Positions 59,210-64,000 of a stretch of DNA of 64,000 nt are shown one piece after another (the stretch's first letter is position 1; each line of letters starts with the position of its first letter). Position numbers and translations under genes: made by a program. Below the pieces are notes generated by a model. It saw nothing but the letters and a program-made list of their open reading frames with translations, searched no databases and was not told the DNA's origin. Source of the DNA: Sinohyriopsis cumingii (taxonomy: Eukaryota; Mollusca; Bivalvia; Unionida; Unionidae); contig CM068829.1 of the NCBI GenBank assembly GCA_028554795.2, positions 137,647,579 through 137,711,578 of the forward strand, in the 5' to 3' direction.

Positions 59210-59800
59210 AACAACACCCTTATCTACTTATACAGGCTCACAAACAAATCAGGTCCAAACAACAACCTAATCTACCATATAGGCTCACAAACAAATCAGG
59301 TCCAAACAACACCCTGATCTACTATATAGGCTCACAAACAAATCAGGTCCAAACAACATCCTTATCTACTATACAGGCTCACAAAAAATCAGGTCCAAAC
59401 AACAACCTTATCTACCATACAGGCTCACAAAAATCAGGTCCAAACAACACCCTGATCTACCATATAGGCTCACATACAAATCAGGTCCAAACAACATCCT
59501 TATCTACCATATAGGCTCACATACAAATCAGGTCCAAACAACATCCTTATCTACCATATAGGCTCACATACAAATCAGGTCCAAACAACAACCTTATCTA
59601 CCATATAGGCTCACATACAAATCAGGTCCAAACAACATCCTTATCTACCATATAGGCTCAGTTACAAATTAGGTCCAAAAAACACATACCTGATCTACCA
59701 CATAGGCTCAGTTACAAATTAGGTCCAAACAACACATACTTGATCTACCATATAGGCTCAGTTACAAATTAGGTCCAAACAACACATACCTGATCTACCA
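59210..59800. repeat. ~47-bp tandem array beside the PH exon
   Basis: Twelve to thirteen units with 'aggctcacatacaaatcagg', 'tccaaacaacatccttatct' and 'accatat'. The last units have 'aggctcagttacaaattagg' and an inserted 'acata'. The array appears to have grown from the end of a dispersed repeat that continues with 'aggtctatattgcttgttct' (59,825). Confidence 0.92.
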
Positions 59801-60555
59801 TTGCATAATGCACTGTCACATCAAGGTCTATATTGCTTGTTCTACTGATTCTTCCTATGTGATAGCAGATCTAGGTCTTTCAGCATGGCTTTCCTTAACA
59901 GTCAGTAGCTAGGTGGTTTACTTGGCTTTTAATTTAAACCCAGCTACCTTTAAAAAAAAACGTATCCCCATTGTGGGAGGTTCCTTGCAAGCGGGAGGCA
60001 TTGTGAGTGATATTGATCAATCACGTTGGAACTGTAAGAAGATGGGTCCACCAAGAAATGTATTGCTGTTTTTGCCTGCCAACTGCCAAAGAGGCAGGAC
60101 TTTGTATGACAGGTGAGCTAATAAAGCTCTAGAGAGCAGTTTAATTGGTTTCCTGTTCAGACAGGTGAAACGTGCACATGGGCAAGGATCCAGTACCATT
60201 GGCCAGATGAAATCCAAACAAACATAAGAACAGACAGGTCTTTGATTCGTGCAACATCCTCTCTTCTATGAAAGCACAGTGCTAGTGATCGTGAAACAAT
60301 AAGTTTTGGCATTCCACCTCATCATTAATGTCCATCATAAGTCAACCCCATCAAATATGTATCATATAAAACAGGGATGAAAAAGCCATTCTGTTTGTGT
60401 GAGTTCCCTTTTGCAGAAAAACCAATCTGCCAATATATCAGAAAGCCTAGGAGATGTTGACCTTTGACCTGGCTTTAGGTGGCATAAAGATGCATGTTTA
60501 AAAAATTAATGCCCCAAAATGGAGCTCCTATGCCAGAAGTGTATAAGATATATAG

Positions 60556-60716
60556 AATCTATGTTGGGGTTTGGACCAAGACAAGGAAATCCCAGTCAAG
60601 GGGTTATATTATTTGTCTCACCACGAGGCTTGCATGAGTGGAGAGACATATAATGTAACCCCGCAACTGGGATTTCCTTGTCTTGGTCCAAACCCCAACG
60701 TAGATTATTTTTCTCA
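60556..60716. mobile_element. 161-bp foldback element
   Basis: The left arm is AATCTATGTTGGGGTTTGGA, CCAAGACAAGGAAATCCCAG. The right arm reversed is AATCTACGTTGGGGTTTGGA, CCAAGACAAGGAAATCCCAG. The pairing continues inward through 'ggggttatattatttgtctc' against 'gagacatataatgtaacccc', leaving a loop of about 25 bp. RNA from either strand would form a long hairpin. It has the shape of a MITE, with no clear target duplication. Confidence 0.85.
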
Positions 60717-61218
60717 CCCAATATTTTCCTTTAGATTAAAAGAATTCTTCATTAGTGTTCACGTCCAATGTTTACATGCGGCACATGAATATAAATATGT
60801 CAATGCAGGCTGTGTTGTGACAGATGCATCTGATATACACAGCTTATATGCATGAGCAAAGAAAAATAACAACACAAAACGCTGAATAATAATGAGGTAT
60901 TATCACATTTAATATATGGATGTTATATGAAATTGACAATAAATAATTAATATTTATTACAAGAAACTGTTTTATTTTCATCAGTTCCAATTTTGAAAAG
61001 TTATATTGTAAATAATAAAATGATATGGGCTACTCAGCTCTACTCTAGTTATACTTAGTAGAAGCTGTAATGAAGAGTAACTTCTTGCTTTAGATTATTC
61101 ATGGGTAATTAGAGATCTGTGTCACTATCATTAATAACTAGTCTTTTCTTTGGAGGAGGTGAAACTGTTTGTGACATACTTGTGTTGTCCTTAATAATGA
61201 TTGTAAAATTACCCCCGT

Positions 61219-61463
61219 GTATGTTGTTGTTGTAGGATTTAACGCCATTTTTCAGCACATGATGGGATATACATGGTGGCCAGTATTAATGGTGGAGGAA
61301 GAACCCGGGAAATCCCTGGAAAGAACCACTGACCCTCGAGAAGCTACTGGCAAGCTTTCTCACATACCCACATTGGCCAAATCCGAGACTCGAACCTACG
61401 CAGACAGAGGTGAGATGGCAGTGATCCGTAATGGAGAGTGCTTTAGACCACTCGGCCACTCGT
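61219..61463 (-). mobile_element. tRNA-derived SINE, family A, copy 10
   Basis: Minus orientation, full length from (TTG)n and 'aggatttaacgccatttttc' to 'ctttagaccactcggccact'. The direct repeat 'cgtgtat' flanks both sides. Confidence 0.93.
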
Positions 61464-61844
61464 GTATAATAGACCCTCCAAAAATGGACCATAGCGGATA
61501 ACCATGTGCTAAACTTTCAAGTTCACAGATTCTTTGAACATTTATGTTTCTGTCCTGGAAATATGGCTGCAGTGAAATTTGCTTATGGATGAATGTGCTG
61601 ACAGATAAATGATTCCTTCTGGCTGGTAAGTGCATTATTTGTCATTAAATATTGTAGTTATATTTTTGATTCAACCAGGTCACAATGGAGATGCTTAACA
61701 AAATTAGAATAAAGCATGTTTTATATAACACTTTTCTGGCTGTTACTAAGTTTTCTGTAGTTGCTAAGAGAGTTGGGAAGTGTATAGGTCTATAGTCTAT
61801 GTGTATGGATCAGTGTTTTCTGTTATTGTTCATTTCACACAGCA

Positions 61845-62350
61845 TCAAGAATTTTATCCTATCTGTAGCACAGTCATTTTTCAGGTCAGCATCATTAAAT
61901 GTAGCTAACAGTATATAATTTGTGTCACATGAAGTATTTAAAACTAGTAAGGTAGCTTTAGCTACATTTAATAACTCTGACCTGAAAATGTACTGAGCTA
62001 GGCCTGCATATAGGATAAATTGACCATGCTGTATGGAACGAACTAGCATAATACCAAAAAGATTGACATTGTACACATTTGTGTCTTTGTCTCTCTCGAA
62101 ATGTTTTTGTTTATGGTGTGTTCTCAAAGATGGATTTACCTTAAGTTACTATGTTACTGTTATATATTTGTGGCTGTTGTTGTTGTTGTTTGATATTAGT
62201 ACAACTACGTCAGGCACAGCAGAAGATAACAAGGGTTTCTTTTTTTAAAAAAGTAGTTCTGAGCACGTGAACAACTTGACTGAGAAGACTGGTCTGAGAT
62301 AAGAAAAGTAAGCTTAGCGAAACCGCTGGATTTCTCTGTCACATGAGTGG
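61845..62350. repeat. Dispersed repeat C, copy 2
   Basis: Second copy of the family at 57,650-58,215, without the internal tandem expansion. 'catcattaaatgtagctaac' and 'gctacatttaataactctga' near its start form a short inverted repeat, so the family may be a foldback-type element. Confidence 0.82.
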
Positions 62351-64000
62351 GAAATGATGTAGTATGAAAGACTGGGAGTTGTCCACAAGAAGTGTTTATT
62401 CATACAGAGCTTGGCAGGACTATGCAAGTCGTGGAACTGGACAAATTAGTTTTTCGCTGATGCCATATAATCTAACTGTGGTCATGGCCCTTTACCATCA
62501 GAGTTACAAGTCCAGTCGTGGAGGAACACAGCCATCTTGGCTGACATGATGCTGTCCATTTCATGAGGCTGCGACAGGATGTTTGATAAATGCATCTGTT
62601 CCATAATTCTGATATGAGAGACTGTAACTGACACTTGTTGCTGCTCTCCATCTTGCTGCCCTTGCACACAATCAGGCATATTCATCTGCCAAGTTATGAT
62701 TGAATTCCGTCCATCAATCAGATGTATTCATCCACCAAGTTATGATTGAATTCCATCCATAATATGCAAATGCAACATGTAGTCATGTGGTGACAACTAG
62801 AGAAACGACAAATGTTGAGTGGTTGTCTGACTGGTCTCGCCCATGATACAAATCTGCAAGACCAAACAGAGAAGACCCTCTATACACATATTGTAGTGAG
62901 TGTCCTTCTTTACAAGTATGTGAGTATCCCTGCAGAGTTACTACCTCTAAGGAGTGCACATGACCCATACTGGTTCAGATCAGCATAGATATGAATATTT
63001 AGAAAGTGGTAAAATCACTAAAGCATCACTTATAGTACTTACATGTATGAAAGGGACGACAAGATTCAATTCTACTTACAGCTTACCCATTGGAAGGCCA
63101 ATGGATTGCCTATACAAAAAGAACTCAAGTGTTCCCTGTAGTAATATGCACAGGGTGGACATAACTGAGTAAGCAATGTATAGAGAACTTACCTGATGTT
63201 GTCCAACCAGAGCGGAAGCTATACAGTAATATACACATGTTTTTACATTACACACAAAAGCTATATACAAAAAAGGAACTTACAAAGTTAGGTGCAACAA
63301 TATCCAGTTTGAGACAATTTAGGTAAAATCAATAAAGTGTTATGAATTAGTGCCAGTAGATGACCGAATGAGAGCAATGATGCATCAATATATATGTTTC
63401 AATTCAAAATTCATAATGCTACCTGTACAGGAAGTTTCAGTGCACCTGTCTTTGAACATGGGGTGGGTGCAAAGCTATATCATATGATGTTATGATGTTT
63501 ATCTGGAAAATAGTGGTAGCTAATAATCAAATGTGCCCAGGTATAAGTTACAATACTAACTGTAGGAAGGCTCAAAGATGGTCTTTGTAAAAGTAAAATC
63601 ATTGAAGCTTGGTGCCTGGATGCTCAGAATGCCTTGGTATAGAAAACTCACCTGTATGTACCCGTTCGAGTTGAATTACACATATATTAATAAATTTCTA
63701 TAGGCAATAGAGACTTGCATGCAAATAAATAATAAATACAGCCTAAACGTGTTGGCATAGGAAGAGAAAAAAATTGGAAATATAGTGGATTGAAAAAAAA
63801 TATTCTGCAACTTGTAATGGCACATCTTCCAAGTAGATTCTGCCTCTTGTGAGATCTCTTGTGATGCAAGTGTTTGTCTTGGCATGAGCGGAAGTAGGAA
63901 CTAAGATATTCTTGTGATTTGGTGCCAATCCCAGTACCAAAAGGGAGATCATGCTGCCTGATCTCCACCTAGGTGGGCAGACAACTTTTAGCTTTTTTAG

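Larger units (their letters stand above)
59160..64000. other. Upstream intron/flank, no PH N-terminal exon found
   Basis: The exon(s) for the first half of the PH domain and the start codon should lie here or beyond 64,000. Recognised items are a tandem array (59,210-59,800), a foldback (60,556-60,716), SINE A (61,219-61,463) and dispersed repeat C (61,845-62,350). A minus-strand frame at 62,482-62,685 (MPDCVQGQQDGEQQ, SQPHEMDSIMSAKMAVFLHD) ends at a donor-like GATG/GTAAAG but matches no domain I know. A CAG/GTAAGT donor-like site lies at 63,189-63,197 on the minus strand without a convincing exon. I recognise nothing firm in 62,700-64,000. Confidence 0.5.

Noticed and set aside
63687..63968. 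Minus frames near the right edge (69-93 codons)
   Set aside because: Three overlapping frames are open in the same stretch, none matches a known domain, and the window ends. No preference can be supported.

Overview
This is an AT-rich, repeat-dense stretch of animal nuclear DNA. Its one recognisable host gene lies on the minus strand and spans almost the whole window. It encodes a Tec/BTK-family non-receptor tyrosine kinase. Twelve short exons were found by reading the reverse complement, and together they give the domain order PH (C-terminal half), zinc-binding BTK motif, proline-rich stretch, SH3, SH2, kinase (through the activation loop and the first part of the C-lobe). All eleven exon-exon joins keep frame, with AG acceptors and GT donors, which gives 1,429 nt of coding sequence. 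The N-terminal PH exons should lie above 59,160, and I did not find them. The last kinase exon(s) should lie before base 1. The host is probably a mollusc, perhaps a gastropod. I infer this from tRNA-derived SINEs whose core resembles molluscan Meta-type SINEs, repeats carrying phrases like 'gggcaataact', and a kinase closer in my memory to invertebrate Btk29A-type sequences than to any one vertebrate paralogue. This species assignment is soft.

Layout from low to high coordinate, which is 3' to 5' in the gene. Bases 1-2,227 are downstream intron with a decayed pogo/Tigger-type transposase. From 2,228 to 19,799 lie the kinase and second SH2 exons, separated by introns full of minisatellites and SINEs. 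From 19,800 to 28,971 is a large intron with a 2.2 kb higher-order satellite and a pogo-like element with TA target duplications. From 28,972 to 40,580 lie the SH2/SH3 exons and a 4.47 kb hAT element with 18-bp terminal inverted repeats, which holds a broken, intron-containing ZNF862-like transposase and a nested foldback element. From 40,581 to 46,449 are a 3.1 kb minisatellite and the proline-rich/SH3 exon. From 46,450 to 56,871 are a 4.5 kb 25-bp minisatellite interrupted by two transposon insertions, other decayed repeats, and the BTK-motif exon. From 56,872 to 64,000 are the PH exon, more tandem repeats and foldback elements.

The most unusual observation is that three of the twelve exons have their 3' end and 5' splice site copied into a tandem array in the following intron. 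The hinge exon has seven consensus donors spaced 43 bp apart, the DFG exon has three donors 40 bp apart, and the glycine-loop exon has a 45-bp array with several intact GTAAGT copies. A fourth array (17,585-18,090) repeats a unit that, on the opposite strand, reads as a pyrimidine-rich acceptor joined directly to a donor, the layout of a recursive splice site.

No plus-strand host gene, functional tRNA, rRNA or CRISPR array is supported. The very long open frames in the 32-bp and 25-bp arrays are a by-product of stop-free repeat units.
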